A stretch of 64,000 nt of DNA from Angiostrongylus vasorum (GCA_018806985.1 JADANN010000188.1:372001-436000), one strand, 5' to 3'. Numbered from the stretch's first letter, positions 1 to 10,679 are shown. Notes: generated from the letters alone by a model not told the origin. Translations and numbers: made by a program.

Positions 1-20
1 GTATTAGTTATATTTATCAG

Positions 21-205
21 GTATATTTATCTCTCGAATATCGATCTCCTCACTGTCACCTATGCTGAGTGTTGGGGACGAAATCCTTTACGTCGATGAA
101 GAACACGTCAGAGGTCGGAGCCTTGAAACCGTTCAAGCGGTCATATCCGGTAAAACCAAAATCTTACTTGTGTTGCTTCCAGCAGCTGAAAATTACGTGC
201 ATTAG
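21..205 (+). CDS. PDZ-domain protein, last exon (partial)
   Basis: The exon follows an acceptor (TTTATCAG, ends at 20) and runs open to TAG at 203-205. With one base carried from the previous exon it reads (G)IFISRIS...LSVGDEILYVDEEHV...SLETVQAVI...ILLVLLP. This is the second half of a PDZ domain: the carboxylate-loop strand, the GDEIL strand and the helix that begins SLETVQ. The C-terminus is a short tail ending NYVH. The gene must extend left of the window, so neither the full domain order nor the identity can be given. PDZ domains bind C-terminal peptides of membrane proteins. The domain call is firm; the gene name is not recoverable from 61 residues. Confidence 0.8.
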
Positions 206-1154
206 CCTTTAGAACGTGCTGAGTGGTACAAAGAAATCCAACCGTAAGCACTATAGAAATCATACCGCTCATTTTTTTAAATCCTTTCGCTTTGTACACA
301 CGGTTTATCGCCCAGTTCAATTCCAGCTGAACTTGCAACTTTCAGCATGAGCCAGAATTTTGCTGTAAAACTTGAAGAATTACATAGTGATTTTCCCACT
401 CGATAAATTTACATGAAAGCGTTCGAGCAGAAAATTCTACGACTTCCAACTGCTTATCGTTCATTTTACACTACATTTTATACGAATTTAACCCATTTAT
501 GCTGAAATATGGAGCATGAGCAAATCAATAAAGCTGCGTAAAATTCAAGACATACCTCGTCGTCTATCCTGATGGTTACAGTTTTAACTCACTTCCACTG
601 CCGGTATCTTATTCGTGGAATGACCTCCGTTACTAAAAGAATAAACCCTCCAGGTTACTCGTTTTTTAATTCTGGACTCTATAAACCAATGCACAAGTCC
701 GAAAAAGCGATCCTCTGAGACATTCAGTTTTTCGTCTTTGTAAACCTCACCTCTTCAATTTTATAGAAAAAAACCGTAGCACTACTTGTAATCGTCTCTT
801 ATGGGCAAACATAAAGCCAATTTGATCTACGGAAGCCATGGCTGATGAAAGGCATCATAACTATTAAATTCATGGAACAAGGCAAATAACAAAATTCAAA
901 AAAAAATACCACGAACTACTACAAAAACTTTCAATAATCGTCATCCAATGATACATAAGGAGTACATCTTAAGGAGGAGATTAACATGAAAACTATATTT
1001 GAATTGACAGTGCGTATAGATTTATCGTTGAATAAAATCAATTTCTTTTTCAAACCATTGAGGGGAAGGTGTTTTGTTCTCTTCTGTACATTAACAACGT
1101 CTGAAAACTGACCAGAAATTGACAGATATCAGCAATATATGTAATCTATATGGA

Positions 1155-1333
1155 AATGGTACCAGACTTGTCTGGGAGGATTGCAGCACTGGCTCGATAC
1201 ATCGGTAGGCCACCGTGAGCCATTGTAAAGGCCAGATATGCATTCAGTCACCTCCAACGATACTTGATGAAGTAGAATTCATGGCGCATCCCTCAAGGAT
1301 TGACCAACGCCAAGAGCTTTATCCTTTACAAGG
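1155..1333 (+). repeat. tRNA-derived SINE, copy 1 (head missing)
   Basis: The copy begins at the body motif GGTACCAGACTTGTCTGGGA and ends at the tail motif GCTTTATCCTTTA. It has the same order of motifs as the fuller copies at 35788, 38822 and 63463, but lacks the tRNA-like head with its A and B boxes. The bases before it show no relation to the family. Confidence 0.8.
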
Positions 1334-1579
1334 AAATCTGTTAAAATACAGTGCATAGTGTTTTTTCTACATGACCCGACATCATACAGTGTGTCTCTTC
1401 TAGTACTTCCTTCAGTTCATTCATTCTCAAGCATCCACCCTCCACAAAGGTTCCCGAACTTATGAATGTCGTTGACTACTGGTCGGTCGATTCTTCCTCT
1501 AACCTACCGGGCTTGAACTGTGACCTTGCACGTATTAAACGACATCCGCTACTCCTGCCTAATAGAATGACTAGATGTT

Positions 1580-1905
1580 TTAATAAGTTTTGTGAACACC
1601 TGGACAATGTGATGTATGTTTGCTTATCTGCAGAATCACAGAGGGAACTTCTTGCATAAACAACATCATTAGAAATATTCGCGGCATAACGCTGGAAAAA
1701 AGTACGTGTAATTTGTGGCTCTCAGCTCTAAGGAAATTAGCGGTGATATTATCGAGTCCTAGAGCTGTGCCAATGTTAATCCTTTCTATGTCAGCTAGGA
1801 AATCAGAAGGTAGGACTCCGTGGCAGTTTTTCATTAGCGGAGATTTTGCAGTCCGAGATGGGGGGTTGAGGAGCGCAAAAGATTGGTTATAGAACCTTTT
1901 CGTTA
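1580..1905 (-). mobile_element. RTE-type LINE reverse transcriptase fragment
   Basis: The minus strand encodes about 100 residues with the order VLPSDF...NIGTALGLDNITANFLRA, which matches the palm-entry motif of nematode RTE reverse transcriptases (usual form: NGTAPGPDxIxxExL). Flanking sequence cannot be followed into the rest of an element, so it is a short isolated fragment. The catalytic YxDD motif is absent. The family call rests on recognised motif order only. Confidence 0.6.
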
Positions 1906-2437
1906 TCAATTCCTCTCCTTTTCTCCTATAGATTTGTCGCTGCTCACAGATTCAAGAAGCTAACACCTGTATCACATGTACAAGAAGCTATCAACAACGT
2001 AAAAATGGTCATGGAAAAACGGAGCAGATGTTATCACAAATCCAGCGAATGTATCAATCTTGTGGTCCACATAATTCCAATGATTTAGGGAATAGAAATG
2101 AACAAGTGTGGTCTACTTTTTAAAAAATCCTGAACTAGTTGTACAAATGTAGAATATTACCTATAAGCTCGCCCTTGCCCTTGAAACGTGGTAATTTCAT
2201 CGAACTTATGCAGCATAAACTTACTCGGTCCACTCTTCTTGCGAAAGACGTTAAAAAGGTGTCGGATAGTCCGCGTGGTGGATGGTTCAATTCTTTTAAC
2301 TTGCCACCTATAAAAATTGGTGCTGAACATGATCCTCAAAAAAGGGTAAGTAGCTGAACAATTATATGAACAATGTTAACTTTTTATTTACTGCCTACTA
2401 CAATTTTTTCACGGCAGAGTAACATGTGAAATCAACC

Positions 2438-2786
2438 AAAATGATGCTGAGATATTTGCAAAACTCCGGACAGCAGGTGTCTGCGCTAGGGATCAAAAAT
2501 TTCCAGGTGCTAACGTATTCACCTCCCCCACACCATGCGAGTTTTTCCCTCGCCTTCATCTCGGCTGGTTTTCTATCTCTCAGTTTAACTGGGACCAATG
2601 CTGATTTCTACTCCTAGACCAATCCCACTGAAGGGTGATTGCTGATGGCACTGTTACATAGAAAACTACGCGAGAAAAAGTCGGAAACGAATAGCACCCG
2701 AAAAGGTAATAGCGTGTTCCATCCGTAGCGCAGACACCTCCTGTCCGCAGCTTTGCAAATACCTCAGCATCATTGTGGTTGCATAT
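2438..2786. repeat. Foldback (inverted-repeat) element
   Basis: The left arm starts AATGATGCTGAGATATTTGC and continues into CGGACAGCAGGTGTCTGCGCT. The right arm is its reverse complement (2729-2784), with a few mismatches. The arms match well over about 55 bp and weakly further in; the centre lies near 2610. No transposase is seen between them. This is the layout of a non-autonomous foldback or MITE. Target-site duplications could not be defined. Confidence 0.65.
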
Positions 2787-2836
2787 GAACAATACTGACA
2801 CTGAAACAACGCAACGAAATCAGTACATGTCAACAG

Positions 2837-2843
2837 TAACAAT

Positions 2844-2883
<40 letters not shown>

Positions 2884-2886
2884 CAA
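2837..2886 (+). repeat. (AAC)n microsatellite
   Basis: An almost perfect trinucleotide run of AAC/ACA, next to the right arm of the foldback element. Read on the other strand it would give poly-Leu, which is not coding. Confidence 0.95.
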
Positions 2887-3413
2887 CACTGGAGAAAATT
2901 TACGTAAGAATAAAGAATGACTTTAACGCATCAGTGATTAGAACGGAGTGTGAATACCAGACCATCGAAGTTGATAATGCTTATGTGTACGAAGAACTCG
3001 ACAATAAAATTAATCTTGATGAAGTAAACAAGCAGGAAGAAGAAAGAAACAGTAAGAAAAAAAAACAAATAGTATCTATGCGAGCAGAAGAATGGTACCG
3101 CCTGTGCTCGGAGTGGGCGGAAAAGTCCACAAGTCGGGATGAAACCCAAAGGATATAGATTAATTCAAGGCATTGATGTAGGGTAAAACTTCCAATTGAA
3201 CTAATTATCTGGTTCAATAACTGACAATGAAACAGTGTGCAAATAGCATGAGAAATGTTTAACAATACCGCAGTGTAGAGAGTACTGTCTACGAGGTACA
3301 GAATGGTCACCACATTCTCGTTTACCGTGTTTGTTGGCGTGAAACGAGGAAAAATGAAGACACGGTGACTATTCTTCATCACATAGAACAGTTTATTGTT
3401 GAGATTACACGAG

Positions 3414-3760
3414 GTTGATACGAGATGTTCGGCTGCTAGCATCTCGATGTCTTCGTCTTCACCAGAGCCAACGGTCCTTGTCGATGGTCCACAGTTGTTC
3501 CTGTTCTCAAAAAAAGAAAATTATTATCAACAGATAACCATATCAACAACAACCGCCCTTTATAAAAGAGCATCGCCAGGTGAGTATGCCTCATTCGAAA
3601 TGTTCCGCTGAGGAAGATCCGGTTCGATGCGAGAAGAAGACGCCACCTCGAGAAGAGAAATAACTGTGGACCATCGACAAGGATCGTCGACTCTGATGAA
3701 GACGAAGACGTCGAAACGTTAGCCGAATAAACATCTCTATCAATCTCGTGTAAGCTCAAC
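3414..3760. repeat. Foldback element with hammerhead-like arms
   Basis: The left arm (about 3414-3508) and right arm (about 3645-3760) are reverse complements of one another with scattered mismatches. Both contain the string GTCGATGGTCCACAGTT on opposite strands. About 130 bp separate them. The element holds no ORF of its own; peptides read from either strand are mirror products of the inverted repeat. The right arm carries a hammerhead-ribozyme core on the plus strand, and the left arm a decayed version on the minus strand. Confidence 0.75.
3685..3728 (+). ncRNA. Hammerhead-ribozyme-like core
   Basis: CTGATGA lies at 3693-3699, followed by a possible stem II (GACG 3701-3704, loop AAGA, CGTC 3709-3712) and GAAA at 3713-3716. 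This is the conserved order of a hammerhead catalytic core (CUGAUGA, stem II, GAAA). The following CGTTAGCCG can form at most a 2-bp stem III, and I do not see a convincing cleavage triplet or a long stem I. Minimal hammerheads with very short stem III are known from Penelope-like elements. Activity is unproven, and it may be a decayed copy. Confidence 0.5.
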
Positions 3761-3989
3761 AGTATAGACACTAATTAACTAGATTAAAACCTGAAGTTTT
3801 ACGCAGAAAGCACTGAAGACTTCACAACTGATAATTTTAATGTTTGAAACAGTGATTAATTTGGAACCCTTTAGAACGTAACGTTAGGAAACAACACGTG
3901 CTCGTTTAGCATAACTAACGTTCAATTAAAGAAGCAAAGAAGGTGGAAACATTCATTATGACATCATTTATTCTCTGGAAGTATTATCG

Positions 3990-4215
3990 ATAGCGAAGCA
4001 CAAATAGGCCGGTCATATCAGAGAATGCAAGCGTCCTTTTGGAAGACCACCGAAACAATGGGAGGACGCGTTCGTGGCTAACGTCGACCATCCGCACTCG
4101 CAGAAGTAGCGACTTAAGGAATTAGAAATAGGCCTCCTGGACGTCACTTTGTTCGAAGTAGACCACAAACTACGGTCGACGATTGCGCGAGAGAGAAATG
4201 AATGCAAATTATGTT
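3990..4215 (+). mobile_element. RTE-type LINE, 3' coding end fragment
   Basis: The plus strand reads CKRPFGRPPKQWEDAFV and, about 40 residues later, IARERNECKLCWG. These match the C-terminal signature of nematode RTE elements (GRPPTRW..., then ARERNEWKRCWG). The reading is interrupted by a stop near 4107. Only the last 70 or so codons remain, as expected of a 5'-truncated LINE insertion. Confidence 0.7.
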
Positions 4216-4229
4216 GGGGTTCACACCGC

Positions 4230-6080
4230 CGGTGAAGTTGAGCTATGCAGGTAGCAAGGAAGTAAACGTGTTCTCATACTTCCTGGCCCTAAAATTTGCC
4301 CATAATATTTAACATTTCTTCATTTCACGACTCTTCTACCTGGGTAGAATGTCGTGCGTTTACACTGGCTAAAGTTGCATCAGAATCCGCACCACAACGA
4401 AATAAACACCATGAAACCTAATTTTAAAACAGCCTTTAACTATAAAAATTCTCTATTTCATCGAAAACTTTACAAATATCCATTAAACTATGCTCAAACG
4501 CCACAAGTACAACCGGAGAAGAGCCGATAGATCCGAAAATTTCTAAATGGAAACGCGAAACCAGAAGATTACTCTTCAGACATTAACCTGATGATATCAA
4601 GCACACAGGAAATCAGTAACAAGAACGACTGCGACCGTGAAGTTACAGAATTGAAAAAATACAACAGTAATGAACAAACATTCTATTATCGATGCCAGAC
4701 ATTCGTTGCAGGACCGGTAGTGTCGGAAGGTCTAACGAATTGTCAGGATGATTTCTGTCCTGTGATGAACTACAGGATTGCACACTTGGTCTGCCACAAG
4801 TGATCTGATCATCATGATCTGATCTGACAATCAAACCTTGCTGTGTGACATTTCTTGCCTTTAATAACGAGCTTAATGGGCGGTTGGTTAGTAAGGACAA
4901 TTTGTAAATCATGTTCGTATCTCTGGTAAGACATGATGTCTCATTGTTCTCATGTCCATTTCGCTCATAACAAAATATTATGCCACTTGCTGGACTCTAC
5001 TATCAATAGTTTTAGATTTCCTGTCATCGAGTTCTAGGGTTACTGTTTCTCCGAATGTAACAAACATTGCTCTCGTAGTGATTTTGTCAGTTTTTCTATT
5101 GTATTAATGCATCCCTGGTACGTGCTTGTTTCTCTATTCACTCTTGAAAAGACTTACACTCACTGTGTGCGTTAATCGCAGTTACAACTTAAATACTTGG
5201 AACTCTCTTCCTGTTCTGTAGGTCCATGCGTGTAATCGCTGGTTGGCCTGCCTGGTTATCTGGGAAGAGCTGAAGTGTCTGTCCACTTACATTTTGATGT
5301 TCTGCGCAAGAAAGAAATCGGATTTCAAATCTTAGCGTAAGATAATTGACGATTGCGAGTTTAGTTCCATCAAAGAACGGTTTGAGGTAGTAATCTATAT
5401 TGCTAGTTTCTTTCCTGACTCTGTCGCGTCTAACCCATGTCTTCTACGGCATTCACAGGTATGATATATCTTCATGCTGCAGGAATAAACTGAGTGCTGG
5501 TGTTGGCGACCACTGCACAACGCCAACATATTACCGAAAAGCTTCATGTGCTCATGTGCTTCAATTCAGATTATGGAGAATGTTATCGTCTGCTTTTTCC
5601 ATCATCGTGTTCTATTTTTGCACATATCATGATTATTTTTGTGAAATTCCAAAGACCTTGAAGAAAGTAGTCTTCTTTAGTTTGAAAAACCATTTTCTGA
5701 GAAGGTGTTCCACCTAGCCATTCGAAAATCCACCTTTAAATGATACTGTGCCAGAAATGAATGTCGCCTTCTTGGTCGCTTGTAATTGATGCAAGTAAAC
5801 AATTTCAGGCAGATTTATTCTAAACTGCTTCCTTGGAAATTTTGAAAGCGGTATTTCAACTGCTAAATTTGTTCATTGCCGCAGAATTAACTTCTGCTCT
5901 TGCAGCACGACATGACATTACTTAATTACTTCCTTGAGTACTTGAATAGCCAGTCTTCACAAGGAATCATGTTATTCCCATCTAAATGGTAGTTGTTTAT
6001 CTGGTCCGACAAGAGTGTTCCTCTGTAGTTTCAACATAACCGTGGAAGAGTTTTTCCCAAATCATCAGAACACACGATCG
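4230..6080. other. No gene recognised
   Basis: AT-rich sequence with only short open frames. Part of the right side may be older Penelope-like element sequence, since a recognisable reverse transcriptase begins at about 6090, but I could not read conserved motifs upstream of that. Confidence 0.5.
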
Positions 6081-6084
6081 CCCG

Positions 6085-7530
6085 CTATTACTATATTGTA
6101 GATACATAGGTGGTAATTTTGTCATCTGCCGCAAACAAGAGGAAATGGACAAATGCTTTGAGTTGTTGAACAAACAGTCAGAGTACATGATGTTCACCCG
6201 GGAAAAGCCGAAAGAAAACTGACTTCCATTCCTGAACGTTCAAATTAATCTATCCGAAAACGGGTACATTGCAAAATGGTACAGAAAGCCAAGTAGTAAA
6301 AACATACTGGTTCATTACCTCTCCTCTCACCCCTCACACACAAGAAGGACGCTTGTATGAAACATGTTTTGAACAGCCACCAGCGTGTGCACAAAAGGAG
6401 AGCAGTAAGAGGAATACTGGAAATTGGTGCGGCTAATAGCCGTTTCTAATGGCTACAAAACTGTAGCTCCTCGGGATAGAAGCAGAGGAAAAACCACGTC
6501 CCTAAATAGTAATACCTCCGAACGGTTTACCTCCTCATCGTGGCTGGGAGGTGTTGCTGGGTGTCGGACTGCGATGTACAGCGGGGGGATTCGTCCTTCC
6601 GGCAGGGTCTCCCAAGCTGGGAAGAAATCCGGCGTTTCCATCAGGAAGCCTAGCTAAGAGTAAACCAATACCAGGATCCACCATCGTCTTGGTAGCAAAG
6701 TCGCATGGTGGTAAATCTTCCTCTGATCCACAAGGACTGCGACTGCCTGTCGTGGTGACGACTTGGGGCAGACTTTGGCCAGGCTGTCCTCGGGATTCCA
6801 GGGAACCACGATGGCTTAACTAGCAAATCTCTGAAAAATGGTGATTATGCTGGGGCCCGCACAACTAGTGAGGATGGGCCGTTCAAGTATCAAGTATCAA
6901 GTAAACAGTAATAACAGCGAAAATAAGGTCTCCTTTATCCCGCCTTTTGTTTCCAACGAAGTAAGTGCAACGATAAAACGTTGCTTAAGAAGGGGCCAGT
7001 CTAGATAATTCGGTAACAGTGATGAAAATACCACCGGACTCTCTATGATCCCAGCTAGTTCGTAATAGCCTATATGACCGTCTATGTATAACGAAAAATT
7101 GCATCATATGGCCTAACGGTAGAGACGGTGATTGCATGAGTTCGGGTACAGTGGACCTAATTTCTTGTGAAGGGTGTGGGGACGAATACGTTGTCGAAAC
7201 GGGTGGACCACCACATGTCCGCATTAAAGAACATCTAATGGGTAAATTTAAATTGAAACCGAACACTCTACTAGGCGCGCATAAAACACGATGGCAGAAC
7301 AAAAGAAAAAATTGAAGTAAAAGCCACTATTCTCTTACAGGAATCCAAAACATCCATGCCTAAAACTCTTGAGGTGTTTCGGGTTAATTTCAAAAATCCA
7401 AAGATGAACCGCGAGGAGGAGTGCCCTATGAACACGCGTGACGTATCGCCATACCTAAGGCTGATTCTATGACCTGAAATCCAGGCACGTTCCTTCCCAT
7501 GTATTATGCTCCTGCTCTCCACCAACTGGA
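6085..7530 (+). mobile_element. Penelope-like element (RT plus GIY-YIG), degenerate
   Basis: Two blocks belong to one element. From 6091 the frame reads RYIGGNFVICRKQEEMDKCF, then LPFLNVQINLSENG and WYRKPSSKNILVHYLS, which is the palm and thumb region of a Penelope-like reverse transcriptase. From about 6930 it resumes with SFIPPFVSNEVSATIKRCLRR and, from 7050, SSGTVDLISCEGCGDEYVVE followed by PPHVRIKEHLMGKFKLKPNT. The latter is the C-terminal GIY-YIG endonuclease, with the expected EYxGETGR changed to EYVVETGG. The catalytic YxDD is YIGG (6106-6114). In-frame stops and a frameshift near 6340 confirm that it is dead. The blocks are separated by a different inserted element at 6425-6905. Confidence 0.8.
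6425..6905 (+). mobile_element. GC-rich insertion with CAAGTAT tail, nested in PLE
   Basis: This segment is richer in G and C than its surroundings and interrupts the Penelope-like reading precisely; conserved PLE residues resume about 25 bp after it. It ends in short tandem repeats (TCAAGTATCAAGTATCAAGTA, 6883-6904), the type of tail seen on RTE-class and RTE-mobilised elements. No conserved protein was recognised in it. It is probably a truncated LINE or a non-autonomous passenger; the exact left edge is uncertain. Confidence 0.55.
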
Positions 7531-7664
7531 ATACTTACATCGAATAAGACGGTGGTTGTTTAACCGAAGCTGTTGATTATGCGAATGCAAATTTAATGCG
7601 TAAAGTTTTATCTGCTAAGGTTATGAAAGTGTTTCGCTGAGTAGATTGCGTGTCAACTTGGCCC

Positions 7665-7712
7665 TCCGAGGCTCTGAAAAAGGCGAAAAACGCCGAAACG
7701 TCGAATATTGCG
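7665..7712 (+). ncRNA. Hammerhead-like hairpin at PLE 3' side
   Basis: The order is CTGAAAA (7674-7680), a perfect 4-bp hairpin GGCG-AAAAA-CGCC (7682-7694), then GAAAC GTC. It copies the layout CUGAUGA, stem II, GAAAC of hammerhead cores, but the first box is mutated. It sits about 150 bp beyond the GIY-YIG end of the Penelope-like element, where such elements carry their terminal ribozymes. A relic is more likely than an active ribozyme. Confidence 0.45.
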
Positions 7713-8149
7713 TGCTAACTCATTGAAGAAAAAACAATGAAGTAATAGATAGACAAATGAACATCTTTTAGACGAATTTCCTCCTGTGCATCGTAATTCG
7801 ACAAGTAAGAACGCCCCGATTTCTTCTTCCATTCTCTTGTATATCATTCGATGCGGCGATATATTGAGTAAATGTTATCGATATTCATTCCTCTCAATGT
7901 TAAACTACTTTTTCTGCGCAGCGATTCTATAACGTAATGATAAATTAGTGTATGTATGTCCTCCGTAAGTTCGACAAATTGAAAAGGTCACTTTTAGGTG
8001 TCCTTAAAAGAAAGATTACGCTCTGGATCATGTAAGGCAGCATTCGGATATTGTGCATGATAGTACCAGATTTGGGTGCAAGTTGGACTCCGACTATTTT
8101 TTACTCCCACCTTAACGCTATAATGCCCACCGTTTTTTCTCTCATTGCG

Positions 8150-8360
8150 CGGTAATGAATAGGCGGTCGCTGGTTCAAGGCGGCGTCGCGGGCCCACCAG
8201 CCTTTCGTCCCTCCGGGAGCCAGTAAATTGGTACCACGCTTACTGGCAGGATACCAGCACTGAGTTGATAAAGTGGTACACCTCCGGAAGTCATTGTATA
8301 GTAGATGGTTGTACGGCGCATCACTCAAAGATTGATCGACACCGAGCGCTTTATCTTTTC
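8150..8360 (+). repeat. tRNA-derived SINE, copy 2 (divergent)
   Basis: Contains the body order CCCACCAGCCTTTCGTCCCTCC, AAATTGGTACCA, CCAGCACTG and the tail GCGCTTTATC, at clearly lower identity than the other copies. A B-box-like GCTGGTTCAAGG precedes the body. Orientation is plus. Confidence 0.65.
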
Positions 8361-8439
8361 GTCCTTTATTTGCGACTTTCTAGCATTTTTTTAAAATTTT
8401 ACATAACCCTTCATTACACCAACTATGTAGATCCTAACA

Positions 8440-8770
8440 TTTCTTGCATTCGATTCGTTTTCTCGCATCTATCATCCACGAAGTTCTTGGAACTTTTCGC
8501 GAGTGGGTTCGGCTGCTGCGTGGGGGATTGTCGACTTCTTTATGAGTGTCGTTGAATGCTAGTGAAGTCGATTCTCTCTGGAGTCTTGAGATAGGCAAGC
8601 TGGATCGTGCTCATTTGGATCACAGTAAGTAAAGTGTTCCGGAACAAGTCTATTACCAATTTGTTGACTCCAGAGGGATGGAAAGCTTAGCGAACTCGGG
8701 CGTGGTCGTTCCTGCACTGTGGTCGTAATGAGTGGCACACTACCATTGTTCCACTCACCCGCAACACTAT
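8440..8770 (-). repeat. SINE subfamily B, copy 1
   Basis: This stretch aligns along its length with 39320-39675: shared strings include ATTCGATTCGTTT, CCACGAAG, GTTCGG/CTTCGGG-TTGCTG, GAATGCTGGT/GAATGCTAGT and the central ACAAGTC...TACCAATTT...GAGGGATG. The central part is also shared, in reverse, with the main SINE family, whereas head and tail differ. No protein was seen. Confidence 0.65.
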
Positions 8771-8877
8771 CGTTAACATTTCGTTTTCGCCAAAAAGGTC
8801 ATTTTTTTCACATCGTAGTCAACACTGATTCTGTTCCCTTACGAATAATTTCTCAAATTTAACTGTTCTCATTGTCA

Positions 8878-10095
8878 GGTTGCTCGGAAATTAATGTTCA
8901 ATTTGTGACTTTGTTTTTTTTGTATGTTTTAGCAGCAGTTTCTTCCAAATATCCCACTTTTTGTGTATCATTGCGAAGTTCTCTTAATGCGCTTTCACCA
9001 CATGTAATTATGTTGCCGTATAAACTGGGTTTTTGACAACTTTTTTAAGGTTAAAATTTGGTGTCAAATAGAGGTTCAGATTTCGAAACAGCAATTTCGA
9101 CAAATCTATTTCTACACGTGTACGCAGCGCAAACGCTCGAAATACTAAAAAAAAATATGGGTCCAGTGAAATGTTAACGAATACACAGCGGGATATTGGT
9201 TTGAAAAATTCCATCTTAGGGAAATCGACCTTGAAGTTGTGGAACGTTCCGAATATCTTTCTCTTATTGACGACAACGATTTAAAGACTTTAATGGAGAC
9301 AAGTAGACGAGCAACTGTTCGAGAACTCCAAGCTGAGCTTAGTACAAGCACTTCTTCAGCTATCTAAATTAGTTTTAAAGTCCAAAAACCTTAACAAATG
9401 GGTTCCACATGAGTTGAGTGACAATCAGAAAAAATCGCCGTTTTGAAGTATCGTCTGCAATCCTTCTGCGCACATAGAACAAACAATTTTTTTGATCGCA
9501 TTCTGGCCAGCGACAAGAACTGTGTCCTCTGCGGTATCGAGCAACGATCGGCTGAGTAGCAGTAGAGCAGTGAAGCTCCAAAGCAGTCTCTAAGGTTGAA
9601 ACCGCAGAAGAATAAGGTCTTTCTGACCGTTTAGTGGTCTACAGTTGGTTCGACCCGTCGCAATTTCTGGAATCCAGCCGGAAGTATAACGGCGGCGAAG
9701 TACTTCCAGCAGGTCGACGAAGTGCAGCAGAAACTTCAGCGAGTGCTCGCGGTATTGTTCAACAGAGGAAAGGCGCCGTTTCTTCACTACGATAACACGC
9801 GGCCGCACGACGTACAACCGACGCACGCTGTTGAAGTTGAATGAACTGGACTACGAAGCTCTCCCACACTGAACATATTTGTTAGAACCTTTGCCTACCA
9901 ATTACCACTTCTTCAAATATTTCGATAACTTCCTGTGCGAGAAATGCTTCAGAAATCATGTTGCGTCCAATACCGCTTTAAACGACTTCATCGCCGCTAG
10001 AAATCTACAATTTTAGGCAACCGGTGTAAATAAGCTTGCTTCCAGTTGGCAGAAATATTTGGCTTTCAAGGATTTCTATTTCGATTGATAAAGCT
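8878..10095 (+). mobile_element. Mariner transposon, dead copy
   Basis: The left end resembles a mariner terminal repeat (CTCGGAAATTAATGTTCAAT at 8882). The plus strand then gives mariner transposase in pieces: TSRRATVRELQAELSTSTSS (helix-turn-helix), DRILASDKNCVLCGIEQRS around the first catalytic Asp (9512-9514), VWWSTVGS, ITAAKYFQQVDEVQQKLQR, HYDNTRPHD around the second Asp, and PTNYHFFKYFDNFLCEK. The third catalytic Asp, normally in a TDYHxF motif, is Asn (AAT 9900-9902). Stops and frameshifts are frequent, and the right terminal repeat was not found. Non-functional. Confidence 0.85.
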
Positions 10096-10398
10096 TTTTC
10101 TGAGTTGAGATGAGATATGCCATTTTGAATTTCACGTATAAGACGAGGCATAATGAATTATAGTATCTAGTAATTTAAGCTATTTCTAAACTCAGGATCT
10201 TATGAAACCTAGTAGGTCTACAGCTAGCTGGGAAATTACATTTATCATAATTTGATGAACAGAAGGTTTTGATTCATTTGAACCTTAAAACACTCAGGAG
10301 GTAATAGCAAAACGCTATGAGGTGGACCATCAACTGACCACAGCTCTTAGGATATCTGTCGTTATGAACGAGCGAGCACTGCGCTCAAGGACTGAGGT

Positions 10399-10676
10399 CT
10401 AATGATCGAGGACCGTTCCAGATTTCCGGGCAGCGACGACCAACGCGTCATCCGTGAATCCACGAGCCCTCGCTCTGCCCGTCGTACTACGGTCACTTTG
10501 TTCCGATCGATTCGGACGGCGTTTCGCGCTCCGGTCTGATGATCGAGGATTCTGTTCCGGATTCCTGGTCAGCGTCGACCAGCGTGTCATCCGTGAATCC
10601 ACGAGCCCTCGCTGTGCCCATCCTGCTGCGGTCACTCTGTTCCGATCGATTCGGTCGGCGTTTCGCCCTCCGTCTA
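10399..10676. repeat. GC-rich tandem duplication, 137-bp unit
   Basis: Two adjacent copies with a period of about 137 bp. GATCGAGGA starts at 10404 and again at 10541; both copies contain GTCATCCGTGAATCCACGAG and CGATCGATTCGG, with roughly 15% differences between copies. Both strands are open across the repeat, but no protein family was recognised and the openness follows from base composition. Confidence 0.85.
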
Positions 10677-10679
10677 TTA

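Noticed and set aside
3436..3771. A 111-codon minus-strand open frame
   Set aside because: It reads across both arms of the foldback element and resembles the peptide on the other strand only because of the inverted repeat.
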